The notes beneath the pieces were generated by a model, which saw only the letters and a list, made by a program, of their open reading frames with translations, was not told where the DNA came from and ran no database searches. The position numbers and the translations under genes are program-made. A stretch of 64,000 bases of DNA from Cupriavidus phytohabitans (lineage in GTDB: Bacteria > Pseudomonadota > Gammaproteobacteria > Burkholderiales > Burkholderiaceae), in NCBI RefSeq assembly GCF_000426345.1, contig NZ_AUFE01000010.1, positions 112,035-176,034 of the forward strand. Direction: 5' to 3'. Shown piece by piece: positions 22,598 through 33,332 of the stretch. Each line of letters begins with the position of its first letter. The stretch's first letter is position 1.

Positions 22598-23101
22598 TCA
22601 GCCCAGGGCTTTCTTCTTCTGGCTGGTCGGCCGCGAGCGCGCTCGCTTGACGTTGCCGCCCGCCGTGACGCGCTCGTTGCCGAGTACGGTCACTTCCTTG
22701 CGGGTCGGGCGCCGGTTCGGTGCGGCGCTGGGCTTCTTGACCGTCACCGTGCGCGGCGCGGCGCCGCCACGGCGGGCCGGGGCAAGCCGGCCCAGGCTAT
22801 CCGGCTGGTTTTCCTTCAGTCGCGCCTCGCCCGGACGCCAGACTACCAGCAGCTTGCCGATATGCTGGATCGGCGCGGCGTGCAGCGCGTCGCAGATTTC
22901 TTCGTAGATGGCAATGCGCGCGTCGCGGTCATCGCCGAATACGCGGATCTTGATCAGGTCGTGCGCAGCCAGGCTGCGGTCGATTTCGGCCAGTACAGGG
23001 CGGGTAAGGCCCTCGGCGCCGACCATGACGACCGGGTTCAGGGCATGGGCACGGGAGCGCAGTTCGGAGCGCTGGGCAGGAATCAGTTGTAGTGCAGGCA
23101 T
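22598..23101 (-). CDS. yhbY: YhbY-type CRM-domain RNA-binding protein
   Basis: The 167-residue protein begins with a complete CRS1-YhbY (CRM) domain over residues 1-97 (RSELRSRAHALNPVVMVG, the GxxG-like loop, KIRVFGDDRDARIAI, HIGKLLVVWRP). YhbY associates with pre-50S ribosomes. Unlike the roughly 97-residue E. coli protein, it has an extra 70-residue Arg/Lys/Pro-rich tail, probably disordered and RNA-binding. It is transcribed divergently from rlmE, a usual arrangement in this group. Confidence 0.88.
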   Translation of the reverse strand: MPALQLIPAQRSELRSRAHALNPVVMVGAEGLTRPVLAEIDRSLAAHDLIKIRVFGDDRDARIAIYEEICDALHAAPIQHIGKLLVVWRPGEARLKENQPDSLGRLAPARRGGAAPRTVTVKKPSAAPNRRPTRKEVTVLGNERVTAGGNVKRARSRPTSQKKKALG

Positions 23102-23299
23102 AGGTTGGCGCCGGTGGCGCTGGAGTTTGGTGCGCGGCGGGCCCGGCAGATGCCGGTTCGGCAGGCGGGCGGAGCGCGAATTGGCGCGTATTATCCGTCA
23201 ATCCGGCACTGTCGGGCGGCAAAATCATCAAAACAGTAGAAAAACCTTGAGCATGCGGCGCACGCCGCGTGCCGGGGCAGGCAACAGGCTGGATCTGGC

Positions 23300-23965
23300 A
23301 TGGCAAAGAACAAGTTCAACCATTCGTGGCTGCACGACCACATCAATGACCCGTACGTGAAAATGGCGCAACGGGAGGGCTATCGTGCCCGCGCTGCCTA
23401 CAAGCTCAAGGAAATCGACGAGCAGGACAAGCTGATCCAGCCGGGCCAGGTCATCGTCGACCTGGGCGCCGCCCCGGGCAGCTGGAGCCAGTACGCGCGC
23501 AACAAGCTGGCCGCGTCCAACCGGGCCAAGGATGGCAAGATCGACGGCGCGGTGGTGGCGATCGATATCCTGCCGATGGAACCTGTCGCGGACGTCACTT
23601 TTATTCAGGGGGATTTCCGTGAGGAAGAGGTCTTCCGGCAACTCGAAAGCCTGGTGCTGGAAGCGTCCGGCGGCGACAAGATCGACCTTGTTATCTCCGA
23701 CATGGCCCCCAATTTGTCGGGTGTGGCCTCCGCCGATTCGGCCCGGATCGAGTACTTGTGCGATCTCGCCCTTGAGTTTGCGCAGGCCCACCTGAAGCCG
23801 GAAGGCGCATTGCTGGTAAAGTGTTTCCACGGGAGCGGCTACAGCCAGATCGTGGAGAAATTCAAACGGCAGTTCAAAGTGGTCGCGAAGCGCAAGCCCA
23901 AGGCGTCACGCGACAAATCTTCCGAAACCTTTATCCTTGGGCGCTACCTGAAGGCGGTGGATTAA
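23300..23965 (+). CDS. rlmE: 23S rRNA (uridine-2552-2'-O)-methyltransferase
   Basis: It methylates the ribose of U2552 in the A-loop, a late step in 50S assembly. The 221-residue protein has SAM motif [16 protein letters not shown] and the K-D-K-E catalytic tetrad: Lys in AAYKLKEID, Asp in [10 protein letters not shown], Lys in [10 protein letters not shown] and Glu in SSETFILG. It is upstream of ftsH (the classic ftsJ-ftsH pair), here with about 150 bp between them. The start ATG 23300 lies behind a weak site. Confidence 0.96.
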   Translation: MAKNKFNHSWLHDHINDPYVKMAQREGYRARAAYKLKEIDEQDKLIQPGQVIVDLGAAPGSWSQYARNKLAASNRAKDGKIDGAVVAIDILPMEPVADVTFIQGDFREEEVFRQLESLVLEASGGDKIDLVISDMAPNLSGVASADSARIEYLCDLALEFAQAHLKPEGALLVKCFHGSGYSQIVEKFKRQFKVVAKRKPKASRDKSSETFILGRYLKAVD

Positions 23966-24060
23966 CTGATCCGATCGAGGCGAGGGAAAACAAGAGGGCG
24001 AAAGTGCCCCACCCGCACCTATCGGCGTCATAGTTTCGCTGTTTCCCCCCGAGGGCGGGC

Positions 24061-24078
24061 GCTGCATTACAATGCAGC
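24061..24078. repeat. Perfect 18-bp palindrome upstream of ftsH
   Basis: GCTGCATT-AC-AATGCAGC is a perfect inverted repeat 36 bp before the ftsH start. It contains TACAAT (24068-24073), which could be the -10 element, so a factor bound here would block polymerase. It could equally form a hairpin in the leader. Confidence 0.5.
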
Positions 24079-24114
24079 TATCCGTTGGCAAGGCAATTGC
24101 AAAGGAGTTCGGCC

Positions 24115-25998
24115 TTGAATAACAACCTGTTTCAAAAGGCGGCAATCTGGCTCGTGATCGCGCTGGTGTTGTTTACCGTCTTCAAGCAGTTCGACAAGCC
24201 CCGTGCGCAGGACAGCGTCACCTATTCGCAGTTCATGGATGACGCCAAGAACGGCAAGGTGTCGCGTGTCGACGTGCAGGGCCGCAACCTGGTGGTCTCG
24301 CCCAAGGAAGGCGCCAAGTACACCATCATCTCGCCGGGCGACATCTGGATGGTCGGCGACCTGATGAAGTACGGCGTCCAGGTGACCGGCAAGGCGGATG
24401 ACGAACCCAACGTGCTCGTCCAGGCCCTGTATTACCTCGGGCCGACCCTGCTGATCATCGTGTTCTGGTTCTACATGATGCGCCAGATGCAAGGCGGCGG
24501 GAAAGGCGGCGCATTCTCATTCGGCAAGTCGCGTGCGCGCCTGATCGATGAGAACCAGAACGCCGTCACGTTCCAGGACGTGGCCGGCTGCGACGAGTCC
24601 AAGGAAGAAGTGGTCGAGCTGGTCGACTTCCTGAAGGATCCGCAGAAATTCCAGAAGCTGGGCGGCCGCATTCCGCGCGGCGTGCTGCTGGTCGGCCCTC
24701 CGGGTACCGGCAAGACGCTGCTGGCGCGTGCCATCGCCGGCGAGGCCAAGGTGCCGTTCTTCAGCATCTCGGGTTCCGACTTCGTTGAAATGTTCGTCGG
24801 CGTGGGCGCGGCGCGTGTCCGCGACATGTTCGAGAACGCCAAGAAGCAGGCCCCCTGTATCGTGTTCATCGATGAAATCGACGCGGTCGGCCGCCATCGT
24901 GGCGCCGGCATGGGTGGCGGCAACGACGAGCGCGAGCAGACCCTGAACCAGATGCTGGTCGAGATGGACGGCTTCGAGGCCAATTCCGGCGTGATCGTGA
25001 TCGCCGCGACCAACCGTGCCGACGTGCTGGACAAGGCCCTGCTGCGTCCGGGCCGTTTCGACCGCCAGGTCTACGTGGGCCTGCCGGATATCCGCGGCCG
25101 CGAGCAGATCCTGAAGGTCCATATGCGCAAGGTGCCGATCGGCAACGACGTCGACGCCTCGGTGATCGCGCGTGGTACCCCGGGCTTCTCGGGTGCCGAC
25201 CTGGCCAACCTGGTCAACGAAGCCGCCCTGTTTGCCGCCCGCCGCAACAAGCGCGTGGTCGACATGCAGGACTTCGAGGATGCCAAGGACAAGATCTACA
25301 TGGGTCCGGAGCGCAAGTCGACGGTCATGCGCGAGGAAGAGCGCCGTGCCACGGCTTACCACGAGTCGGGCCATGCGGTGGTTGCCAAGCTGCTGCCCAA
25401 GGCCGACCCGGTGCACAAGGTCACCATCATGCCGCGGGGTTGGGCGCTGGGCGTGACCTGGCAGCTGCCCGAGCATGACAAGTATTCGAAGTACAAGGAC
25501 AGCATGCTGGAAGAGGTCGCCATCCTCTTCGGCGGCCGGGCGGCAGAAGAGGTCTTCCTCAATGCCATGAGCACCGGCGCCTCCAACGACTTCGAGCGCG
25601 CCACCAAGATCGCCCGCGACATGGTGACCCGCTTCGGCATGAGCGATTCGCTCGGCGCCATGGTCTACGTGGATACCGAGCAGGACGGCATGTTCGGCAA
25701 GCTGTCGTCGAAGACCGTGTCGGAAGCCACGCAGCAGAAGGTCGACGCCGAGATCCGCCGCATCATCGACGAGCAATACGCGCTGGCCAAGCGCCTGCTC
25801 GAAGATAACCGCGACAAGGTCGAGGCCATGACCAACGCGCTGATGGAGTGGGAAACCATCGACGCCGACCAGGTCAATGACATCATGGCCGGCAAGCCGC
25901 CGCGCCCGCCGCGCAGTGCGTCGGGTCCGAACGGCGGCGGCAGCACGCCTTCGGGCGGCTCGCCGGTGGCGCCGACCAACGCGCCTGCCACGGCCTGA
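24115..25998 (+). CDS. ftsH: ATP-dependent zinc metalloprotease FtsH
   Basis: This membrane-anchored AAA+ protease degrades misassembled membrane proteins and short-lived regulators. The 627-residue protein has a membrane helix near residues 8-26, a periplasmic domain, a second helix (about 105-124), Walker A GPPGTGKT, Walker [12 protein letters not shown], the second region of homology ([21 protein letters not shown]) and the zinc site HESGH at 416-420. The C-terminus is Pro/Gly/Ser-rich. The start is assigned to TTG 24115 (MNNNLFQKA) because AAGGAG lies 7 nt before it. The longer ATG frame at 24085 has no such site. Confidence 0.96.
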   Translation: MNNNLFQKAAIWLVIALVLFTVFKQFDKPRAQDSVTYSQFMDDAKNGKVSRVDVQGRNLVVSPKEGAKYTIISPGDIWMVGDLMKYGVQVTGKADDEPNVLVQALYYLGPTLLIIVFWFYMMRQMQGGGKGGAFSFGKSRARLIDENQNAVTFQDVAGCDESKEEVVELVDFLKDPQKFQKLGGRIPRGVLLVGPPGTGKTLLARAIAGEAKVPFFSISGSDFVEMFVGVGAARVRDMFENAKKQAPCIVFIDEIDAVGRHRGAGMGGGNDEREQTLNQMLVEMDGFEANSGVIVIAATNRADVLDKALLRPGRFDRQVYVGLPDIRGREQILKVHMRKVPIGNDVDASVIARGTPGFSGADLANLVNEAALFAARRNKRVVDMQDFEDAKDKIYMGPERKSTVMREEERRATAYHESGHAVVAKLLPKADPVHKVTIMPRGWALGVTWQLPEHDKYSKYKDSMLEEVAILFGGRAAEEVFLNAMSTGASNDFERATKIARDMVTRFGMSDSLGAMVYVDTEQDGMFGKLSSKTVSEATQQKVDAEIRRIIDEQYALAKRLLEDNRDKVEAMTNALMEWETIDADQVNDIMAGKPPRPPRSASGPNGGGSTPSGGSPVAPTNAPATA

Positions 25999-26057
25999 TT
26001 GCATCAGCTCGTCGGCCCGACGACGCCTGCATGCTGGCTGTGTAATGCATGACCCTG

Positions 26058-26093
26058 AAGCCGGTGCCTGGTGCACCGGCTTTTCCTTTTGCG
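26058..26093 (+). terminator. Rho-independent terminator after ftsH
   Basis: AAGCCGGTGC and GCACCGGCTT form the stem around a short CTGGT loop, followed by TTCCTTTT. Its position between ftsH and folP argues against folP starting at the ATG 26049 inside it. Confidence 0.8.
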
Positions 26094-26117
26094 CGGCCGG
26101 GCTCGCGCATCGCTTTA

Positions 26118-27008
26118 TTGAGTATTCCGACCTTGCAGCAGACTCCACAGACCCGGTATTTCCAGTGCGGACGTTTCCGCTTTGCGCTCGACCAGCGCCC
26201 GCTCGTGATGGGCATCCTCAACGTGACACCCGACTCCTTCTCGGACGGCGGCCAGCACGCCAGCCGCGATGCCGCCGTGCGCCATGCCGAGCAGATGATC
26301 GCGGAGGGCGTGGATATCATCGATATCGGCGGCGAATCCAGCCGGCCGGGCTCGGCCGCGCTGCCGCTCGAGGATGAGCTGGCGCGCGTGATCCCGGTGG
26401 TCGAGGCGCTGCGCGGCTGCGGCAAGCCGCTGTCGATCGACACCTACAAGCCCGAGGTCATGCGCGCCGCGCTTGCGGCCGGCGCGGATCTTATCAACGA
26501 TATCTGGGGCTTCCGCATGCCGGGCGCGGTGGAGGCAATGGCGGCGCCGGAAGCGGGACAGGCCGGGCTGTGTGTGATGCATATGCAGCGCGATCCGCAG
26601 ACCATGCAAGAGGACCCGCACTACGACGATGTGGTCGGCGAAGTGGCGGACTTCCTGGCCGAACGCATTGCCGTGCTGCGCGCCGCCGGCATCGACGACG
26701 CGCGCCTATCGCTTGATCCGGGGTTTGGCTTTGGCAAGACGCCGGATCATAATCTGCGCCTGCTCGGCCAGTTGCCGCGGATGGCGCTGGAAGGGCTGCC
26801 GGTGCTGGCGGGGATCTCGCGCAAGTCCACACTGGGCGCGATCCTGGGCGGCCGCCCGCCACAGCAACGAATTGCCGCCAGCATTGCTGCCGCGGTGTGT
26901 GCGGTAGAGCGCGGTGCGTTTATCGTACGGGTGCATGATGTGGAGCAGACCGTGGACGCGGTCAAGACCTGGTGGGCCGTGCGCAATGAGTCCGTCACGG
27001 CTGCCTGA
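26118..27008 (+). CDS. folP: Dihydropteroate synthase
   Basis: It condenses p-aminobenzoate with dihydropterin pyrophosphate in folate synthesis and is the sulfonamide target. The protein (296 residues from this start) has the family motifs [59 protein letters not shown] and [10 protein letters not shown] in order. The start is uncertain: TTG 26118 (MSIPTLQQ) is chosen because ATG 26049 lies inside the ftsH terminator. TTG 26133 is another option, and no clear Shine-Dalgarno site decides. It is followed by glmM, the usual order. Confidence 0.93.
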   Translation: MSIPTLQQTPQTRYFQCGRFRFALDQRPLVMGILNVTPDSFSDGGQHASRDAAVRHAEQMIAEGVDIIDIGGESSRPGSAALPLEDELARVIPVVEALRGCGKPLSIDTYKPEVMRAALAAGADLINDIWGFRMPGAVEAMAAPEAGQAGLCVMHMQRDPQTMQEDPHYDDVVGEVADFLAERIAVLRAAGIDDARLSLDPGFGFGKTPDHNLRLLGQLPRMALEGLPVLAGISRKSTLGAILGGRPPQQRIAASIAAAVCAVERGAFIVRVHDVEQTVDAVKTWWAVRNESVTAA

Positions 27009-27085
27009 ACCATCCCGTCAATCCAGGGCAGGCGCCACAGAGCGCAGGCAGTGCAACGCAAGACAGAACAGAAAGGGAACTGCGA

Positions 27086-28429
27086 ATGACACGCAAGTAT
27101 TTCGGGACTGATGGCATCCGGGGGCGCGTTGGCGAGGCGCCGATTACCCCTGACTTCGTGATGCGACTGGGCCATGCCGCCGGCAAGGTGCTGGCGCACG
27201 GCGCCAAGACCGGGCAGGGCCGCCCGACCGTGCTGATCGGCAAGGACACCCGCATTTCGGGCTATATGCTCGAAGCTGCGCTGGAAGCCGGCTTCACGTC
27301 GGCCGGCGTTCACGTGCTGCTGACGGGGCCGCTGCCGACGCCGGGCATTGCCTACCTGACGCGCGCACTGCGCCTGTCGGCCGGCGTGGTGATCTCGGCC
27401 AGCCACAACCCGTACTACGACAACGGCATCAAGTTCTTCTCCGCCGACGGCGACAAGCTGCCAGACGCGGTGGAGGCCGAGATCGAGGCCGCCATCGACG
27501 AGCCGATGCTGTGCGCGCCTTCCGACGATCTGGGCCGCGCCCGCCGCATCAACGACGCCCCGGGCCGCTACATCGAGTTCTGCAAGAGCACCTTCCCGCA
27601 TGAGCAGGACCTGCACGGCCTGAAGCTGGTGGTCGATTGCGCCCATGGCGCCGCCTATCACATCGCTCCGCACGTGTTCCATGAACTTGGCGCCGACGTG
27701 GTTTCGATCGGCAACCAGCCGGACGGCCGCAATATCAACGCAGGCTATGGCGCCACCGCGCCCGCCAGGCTGATCGAGGCGGTCAAGGCCAATGGCGCCG
27801 ACCTGGGCCTGGCCTTCGACGGCGACGCCGACCGGCTGCAGGTGGTGGACGCCGATGGCCGTCTTTATAACGGCGACGAGCTGCTGTACCTGATCGTGCG
27901 CGACCGCCAGGCCAACGGACAGGTGGTGCCGGGCGCGGTGGGCACACTGATGACCAATATGGCGGTGGAACTGGCGCTGCAGCGCCAGGGCGTGGAATTC
28001 GTGCGCGCCAAGGTTGGCGATCGCTATGTGCTGGAAGAACTGAACAAGCGCAACTGGACGTTGGGTGGGGAGGGCTCCGGCCACCTGCTGTGCCTCGATC
28101 GCCACAGCACCGGCGACGGCATCGTCTCGGCGCTGCAAGTGCTGGCGGCACTGCGCCGTAGCGGCAAGACGCTGGCCCGGTTGCTGGAGGGCGTTTCGCT
28201 GTTCCCGCAGACCCTGATCAACGTGCGCGTGCGGAAGGGCTTCGACTGGCAGTCGCATGCTGGCCTGCAAGCCGCGCGCGCCGCGGTCGAGCCGGCACTT
28301 GAGGGTCGTGGCCGGGTGCTGATCCGTGCCTCCGGCACCGAGCCGGTGGTGCGGGTGATGGTGGAGGCTGAACAGGCCGAAATGGCCGAGCGCGCCGCGA
28401 AGACGCTGGCCGACGCGCTGGGCACCTGA
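27086..28429 (+). CDS. glmM: Phosphoglucosamine mutase
   Basis: It interconverts glucosamine-6-phosphate and glucosamine-1-phosphate for UDP-GlcNAc and cell-wall synthesis. The 447-residue protein has [13 protein letters not shown] at the N-terminus, the phosphoserine loop [18 protein letters not shown], the metal-binding loop FDGDADRLQ, the substrate loop GGEGSGHLL and the phosphate-binding [28 protein letters not shown] precedes the ATG. A clear terminator ends the folP-glmM unit. Confidence 0.97.
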   Translation: MTRKYFGTDGIRGRVGEAPITPDFVMRLGHAAGKVLAHGAKTGQGRPTVLIGKDTRISGYMLEAALEAGFTSAGVHVLLTGPLPTPGIAYLTRALRLSAGVVISASHNPYYDNGIKFFSADGDKLPDAVEAEIEAAIDEPMLCAPSDDLGRARRINDAPGRYIEFCKSTFPHEQDLHGLKLVVDCAHGAAYHIAPHVFHELGADVVSIGNQPDGRNINAGYGATAPARLIEAVKANGADLGLAFDGDADRLQVVDADGRLYNGDELLYLIVRDRQANGQVVPGAVGTLMTNMAVELALQRQGVEFVRAKVGDRYVLEELNKRNWTLGGEGSGHLLCLDRHSTGDGIVSALQVLAALRRSGKTLARLLEGVSLFPQTLINVRVRKGFDWQSHAGLQAARAAVEPALEGRGRVLIRASGTEPVVRVMVEAEQAEMAERAAKTLADALGT

Positions 28430-28449
28430 TCCGACGCGCTTGTGACGCC

Positions 28450-28477
28450 AACGCCGGGCTGGTCCCGGCGTTTTTTT
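28450..28477 (+). terminator. Rho-independent terminator after glmM
   Basis: AACGCCGGG and CCCGGCGTT form the stem with a CTGGT loop, followed by T7. It insulates the Pst operon from glmM. Confidence 0.92.
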
Positions 28478-28577
28478 GTGCAATTTTGCAATTAACCGCC
28501 GTCACATTGCACCCGCATGACAGCTCGATGGCGGCTGGAAACCCAAGCTGGCGGCGGCTTTCAAGAAGATTTAAAGA

Positions 28578-28633
28578 TGTCACGGAATTGTCATATAGGG
28601 AGCATACAGTTCGCCTTGTCAAAAATTTGTCAT
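28578..28633 (+). promoter_or_regulatory. Two PHO boxes (PhoB sites) and promoter of pstS
   Basis: TGTCAC (28578) and TGTCAT (28589) are exactly 11 bp apart, as are TGTCAA (28617) and TGTCAT (28628). This matches the E. coli PHO box, two 7-bp half-sites separated by 4 bp. A -10-like CATACA (28603-28608) lies 8 bp after the first box, the position where PhoB recruits sigma-70 without a good -35. The second box is near the start point and could modulate or repress. Confidence 0.8.
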
Positions 28634-28660
28634 TCCCAACCAATGTTCTCTGGAGGACAT

Positions 28661-29692
28661 ATGAAGCTGGTCAAGACTGCCGTGGCAGGCATCGTTTCGA
28701 TTGTCGTAGCGGGTACTGCGTTCGCGGCGGAAATTACCGGTGCAGGCGCTTCCTTTCCGGCGCCCGTGTATTCCAAGTGGGCCGACGCATATAACAAAGC
28801 AACGGGCAACAAGGTCAACTATCAATCCATCGGCTCATCGGGCGGCATCAAGCAGATTGGCGCCAAGACGGTCGATTTCGGCGCCTCGGACGCGCCGCTG
28901 AAGGACGAGGACCTGAGCAAGCAGGGCCTGGTCCAGTTTCCGACTGTGATTGGCGGCGTGGTGCCGGTGATCAACCTGCAAGGCGTGAAGCCGGGCGAGC
29001 TGACCATCACCGGCGAGGTACTGGCCAATATCTACCTGGGCAAGATCAAGAAGTGGGACGACCCCGCCATCAAGGCGCTGAACCCGCAAGCCAAGCTGCC
29101 GAGCCAGGACATCCTGCCGGTGCGCCGCGCTGACGGTTCGGGCACCACCTTCATCTTCACCAACTACCTGTCCAAGGTCAGCGCTGACTGGAAGGGCTCG
29201 GTGGGCGAGGGCACCACGGTCAACTGGCCGGGCGGCGGCACCGGGGGCAAGGGCAACGAGGGCGTGGCCGCCTTCGTGCAGCGCCTGAACGGCGCCATCG
29301 GCTACGTCGAGTACGCCTACGCCAAGCAGAACAAGATGACCCACCTGAACATGAAGAACTCGTCGGGTGCCGTGGTCAAGCCGGGCGACGATGCCTTCAA
29401 GGCCGCCGCCGCCGGCGCGGACTGGAGCAAGAGCTACTACCAGATCCTGACCAATCAGCCGGGCAAGGATGCATGGCCGATCGCAGGCGCCACCTTCATC
29501 CTGGTGCACAAGAACCAGGAAAAGCCGGCGCAGGGTGCGGAAGTGCTGAAGTTCTTCGACTGGGCCTACAAGAGCGGCGCCAACATGGCCGCCGACCTGG
29601 ACTACGTACCGCTGCCGGAAAGCGTGGTCAACCAGATCCGCTCGACCTGGAAGACCAGCGTGAAGGACGCCTCGGGCAAGGCGCTGTACTGA
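28661..29692 (+). CDS. pstS: Phosphate ABC transporter, periplasmic phosphate-binding protein
   Basis: It captures inorganic phosphate for the PstCAB importer. The 343-residue protein has a signal peptide (cleavage after AFA, about residue 22) and then [16 protein letters not shown]. The phosphate-binding residues are in [34 protein letters not shown] and the C-terminal [16 protein letters not shown] region. TGGAGGACAT precedes ATG 28661; the longer frame to 28517 runs through the PHO boxes and is rejected. It is the first gene of pstSCAB-phoU-phoB-phoR. Three hairpins follow it. Confidence 0.97.
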   Translation: MKLVKTAVAGIVSIVVAGTAFAAEITGAGASFPAPVYSKWADAYNKATGNKVNYQSIGSSGGIKQIGAKTVDFGASDAPLKDEDLSKQGLVQFPTVIGGVVPVINLQGVKPGELTITGEVLANIYLGKIKKWDDPAIKALNPQAKLPSQDILPVRRADGSGTTFIFTNYLSKVSADWKGSVGEGTTVNWPGGGTGGKGNEGVAAFVQRLNGAIGYVEYAYAKQNKMTHLNMKNSSGAVVKPGDDAFKAAAAGADWSKSYYQILTNQPGKDAWPIAGATFILVHKNQEKPAQGAEVLKFFDWAYKSGANMAADLDYVPLPESVVNQIRSTWKTSVKDASGKALY

Positions 29693-29705
29693 TCTGACGG
29701 CATCG

Positions 29706-29784
29706 CCGGCTCCGCGCAAGCGCGGGGCCGGTGTCCGGGCAGCCTGATTCCCGCCCGGACACCGCGCTCCCGCCCGGGCGGGAG
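29706..29784 (+). repeat. Three consecutive hairpins between pstS and pstC
   Basis: Stem 1 (29706-29731) pairs CCGGCTCCGCG with CGCGGGGCCGG. Stem 2 (29731-29762) pairs GTGTCCGGGC with GCCCGGACAC perfectly. Stem 3 (29767-29784) is the perfect palindrome CTCCCGCCCGGGCGGGAG. None has a T-run. They could protect the pstS 3' end from exonucleases and reduce read-through, so that the binding protein is made in excess over the membrane parts. Confidence 0.75.
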
Positions 29785-29810
29785 TGGCGATCCACCCTGA
29801 ATTCTCCGAC

Positions 29811-30779
29811 ATGGCGACTATCCCCTCCGATACCCGCGGCGTCCAGCCACCCAGCCGGCTCGGCGACGTTTTGTTCGGCGGCCTGACACGTGGCGCCGCC
29901 ATCGTGACGCTGCTGCTGCTGGGCGGCATCATCGTCTCGCTGGCGATCAGCGCCTGGCCCTCGATCGAGGCCTTTGGCGCGCGCTTCCTGTGGTCCGCGG
30001 AGTGGGATCCTCCCGCCGATGTCTACGGCGCGCTGGTGCCCATCTACGGCACCATCGTGACCTCGCTGATCGCGCTGATCATCGCGGTGCCGGTGAGCTT
30101 CGGCATCGCCCTGTTCCTGACCGAGCTGTCGCCCGCCTGGCTGCGCCGCCCGCTCGGCACCGCCATCGAGCTGCTCGCCGCGGTGCCGTCGATCGTGTAC
30201 GGCATGTGGGGCCTGCTCGTGTTCGCGCCGATCTTCGGCGAGTATTTCCAGAAGCCCCTTGCCGCCACGGTGGGCCAGCTGCCTGTGATCGGCAAACTGT
30301 TCCAGGGCGCGCCGCTGGGCATCGGCCTGCTGTGCGCGGGCGTGATCCTGGCGATCATGATCATTCCGTACATCGCCTCGGTGATGCGCGACGTGTTCGA
30401 AGTCACCCCCGTCCTGCTCAAGGAGTCCGCCTACGGCGTGGGCTGCACCACCTGGGAAGTGATGTGGAACGTGGTGCTGCCCTACACCCGCGCCGGCGTC
30501 ATCGGCGGCGTGATGCTGGGCCTCGGCCGCGCGCTGGGCGAGACCATGGCCGTCACCTTCGTGATTGGCAATACGAACCTGCTGGACAGCGCATCGCTGT
30601 TCTCGCCGGGCAACAGCATCACCTCGGCGCTCGCCAACGAGTTCGCCGAAGCCGGCGCCGGCCTGCATACGGCCGCGCTGATGGAGCTGGGCCTGATCCT
30701 GTTCTTCATTACGTTCGTGGTGCTGGCGCTGTCCAAGCTGTTGCTGCTGCGACTCGCCAAGAATGAGGGCGCCAAATGA
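29811..30779 (+). CDS. pstC: Phosphate ABC transporter permease
   Basis: This is one of the two membrane subunits of the Pst importer. The 322-residue protein has six predicted membrane helices and the inner-membrane permease signature [21 protein letters not shown] followed by [19 protein letters not shown], the loop that contacts PstB. ATG 29811 ([10 protein letters not shown]) is chosen. GTG 29784, within the last hairpin, would add nine residues. The stop overlaps the pstA start (ATGA). Confidence 0.95.
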   Translation: MATIPSDTRGVQPPSRLGDVLFGGLTRGAAIVTLLLLGGIIVSLAISAWPSIEAFGARFLWSAEWDPPADVYGALVPIYGTIVTSLIALIIAVPVSFGIALFLTELSPAWLRRPLGTAIELLAAVPSIVYGMWGLLVFAPIFGEYFQKPLAATVGQLPVIGKLFQGAPLGIGLLCAGVILAIMIIPYIASVMRDVFEVTPVLLKESAYGVGCTTWEVMWNVVLPYTRAGVIGGVMLGLGRALGETMAVTFVIGNTNLLDSASLFSPGNSITSALANEFAEAGAGLHTAALMELGLILFFITFVVLALSKLLLLRLAKNEGAK

Positions 30780-31690
30780 GCCAAATGACCCAAGCGAGCC
30801 AGGCTGTGTCTTCCGTATCGATCCCCGCCGTCCGTCCCGATGCCGATGCCGTGCGCGCGCGCCTGCAGGGCCGCCGCCGCCGCGTCAACCTGTACGCGCT
30901 GACTGCTTCGCTGGTGGCGATGGGCTTTGGCCTGTTCTGGCTGGCGTGGATCCTGTGGACCACCATCACGCTGGGCGTCGGCGGCCTGTCGCTGGACCTG
31001 TTCACGCAGATGACGCCGGCACCCAACACCGCCGGCGGCGGCCTGGCCAACGCCATCTTCGGCAGCTTCGTGATGGTGGGCATGGCCACGCTGTTCGGCA
31101 CGCCTCTGGGCATCCTGGCCGGTATCTACCTGGCCGAGTATGGCCAGCGCTCGCCGCTGGCCAGCTTTATCCGCTTCATCAACGACATCCTGCTGTCGGC
31201 GCCGTCGATCGTGATCGGCCTCTTTGTCTATGCGCTGGTGGTGACCCGCATGGGCCACTTCTCGGGCTGGGCCGGCATCTGCGCGCTGGCGCTGCTGCAG
31301 GTTCCGATCGTGGTGCGCACTACCGAGAACATGCTGAACCTGGTGCCCAACGCGCTGCGCGAGGCCGCCTTCGCCCTGGGCACGCCCAAGTGGAAGATGG
31401 TGCTGTCGATCACGGTGAAGTCATCGTATGCCGGCATTGTGACGGGCGTATTGCTCGCGGTCGCGCGTATTGCCGGCGAAACCGCGCCGCTGCTGTTCAC
31501 CGCGCTGTCCAACCAATTCTGGACTTCCGACCTGAACAAGCCGATGGCCAACCTGCCGGTGACCATCTTCCGCTTTGCCATGAGCCCGTTCACCGAATGG
31601 CAGCAACTGGCCTGGGCGGGCGTGTTCCTGATTACGATCGGCGTGCTGGCCCTGAACATCCTGGCGCGCATCCTGTTCCAGAAAAAATAA
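30776..31690 (+). CDS. pstA: Phosphate ABC transporter permease
   Basis: This is the second membrane subunit of the importer. The 304-residue protein has a basic cytoplasmic N-terminus ([12 protein letters not shown]), six membrane helices and the coupling-loop sequence [21 protein letters not shown] with [15 protein letters not shown]. Its start overlaps the pstC stop by 4 bp, indicating translational coupling and 1:1 stoichiometry. pstB follows after 66 bp. Confidence 0.96.
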   Translation: MSQMTQASQAVSSVSIPAVRPDADAVRARLQGRRRRVNLYALTASLVAMGFGLFWLAWILWTTITLGVGGLSLDLFTQMTPAPNTAGGGLANAIFGSFVMVGMATLFGTPLGILAGIYLAEYGQRSPLASFIRFINDILLSAPSIVIGLFVYALVVTRMGHFSGWAGICALALLQVPIVVRTTENMLNLVPNALREAAFALGTPKWKMVLSITVKSSYAGIVTGVLLAVARIAGETAPLLFTALSNQFWTSDLNKPMANLPVTIFRFAMSPFTEWQQLAWAGVFLITIGVLALNILARILFQKK

Positions 31691-31756
31691 GCGGCGGCAC
31701 GACCATCCCACGTTTCGCCCTGAAGACTGCAAGCTGACTGCAAGCGAGAGAACGCA

Positions 31757-32545
<789 letters not shown>

Positions 32546-32600
32546 TTCGGCCGATTGTCACCGCAGGGCGTAGCATACCAACAGCGGACAGGAGAAACCC

Positions 32601-33305
32601 ATGCCAGACAAGCACCTGTCGACCCAGTTCGACGCCGACCTCAACGCGATCAACACCAAGCTGCTGCAGATGGGCGGGCTGGTCGAGTCGCAGATCGAAG
32701 TCGCCATGCGCGCGCTGGCCGACTTCGACGCCGACCTGGCCGACCAGGTCATTGCACGCGAGCAGCAGCTCAACGCGCTGGAGGTCGAGATCGATGCCGA
32801 TTGCGGCAACATCATCGCCCGGCGCCAGCCGACCGCGCGCGACCTGCGCCTGGTGATGGCCATTTCCAAGACCATCACCAACCTGGAACGCGCCGGCGAC
32901 GAGGCAGAGAAGATCGCCAAGCGCACCAAGCACATCATGGAAGACGCGTCGGCGCACAGCATCAACTACGCCGAGGTGAAGCTTTCGGGCGAGATGGCGA
33001 TCTCGCTGCTGCGCCAGGCGCTGGACGCCTTCGCCCGTCTGGATACCGTGGCGGCGGCGCGCATCGTCAAGGACGACAAGGCGATCGACGAGGAATTCCG
33101 CGGCTTCGTGCGCAAGCTCATCACGTACATGATGGAAGACCCGCGTACGATCTCGGTCGCGCTGGATTTCCTCTTTATCGCCAAGGCGGTGGAACGCATC
33201 GGCGACCACGCCAAGAACATCGCGGAATTTATCATTTACATTGTCAAGGGAACGGACGTCCGCCATGTCTCGCGCGAGGACATGGAACGCGAAGCCCTGA
33301 GCTGA
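32601..33305 (+). CDS. phoU: Phosphate signalling regulator PhoU
   Basis: It links the Pst transporter to PhoR and keeps the Pho regulon off in high phosphate. The 234-residue all-helical protein has the two PhoU repeats. Each carries a metal-binding E/DxxxD-type motif, visible in ISKTITNLERAGDEAEKIAKR and in DFLFIAKAVERIGDHAKNIAE. ACAGGAGAAACCC precedes ATG 32601. The order pstB-phoU-phoB-phoR implies one regulatory unit. Confidence 0.96.
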   Translation: MPDKHLSTQFDADLNAINTKLLQMGGLVESQIEVAMRALADFDADLADQVIAREQQLNALEVEIDADCGNIIARRQPTARDLRLVMAISKTITNLERAGDEAEKIAKRTKHIMEDASAHSINYAEVKLSGEMAISLLRQALDAFARLDTVAAARIVKDDKAIDEEFRGFVRKLITYMMEDPRTISVALDFLFIAKAVERIGDHAKNIAEFIIYIVKGTDVRHVSREDMEREALS

Positions 33306-33332
33306 GCCGCCTGATTGCGGAGAACGATACAC

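Noticed and set aside
26049..26117. N-terminal extension of folP from ATG 26049
   Set aside because: The ATG lies inside the ftsH terminator hairpin and the encoded stretch is not a usual part of dihydropteroate synthase.
28517..28660. N-terminal extension of pstS
   Set aside because: It runs through both PHO boxes and the promoter; the start at 28661 has a TGGAGGA site and gives a proper signal peptide.
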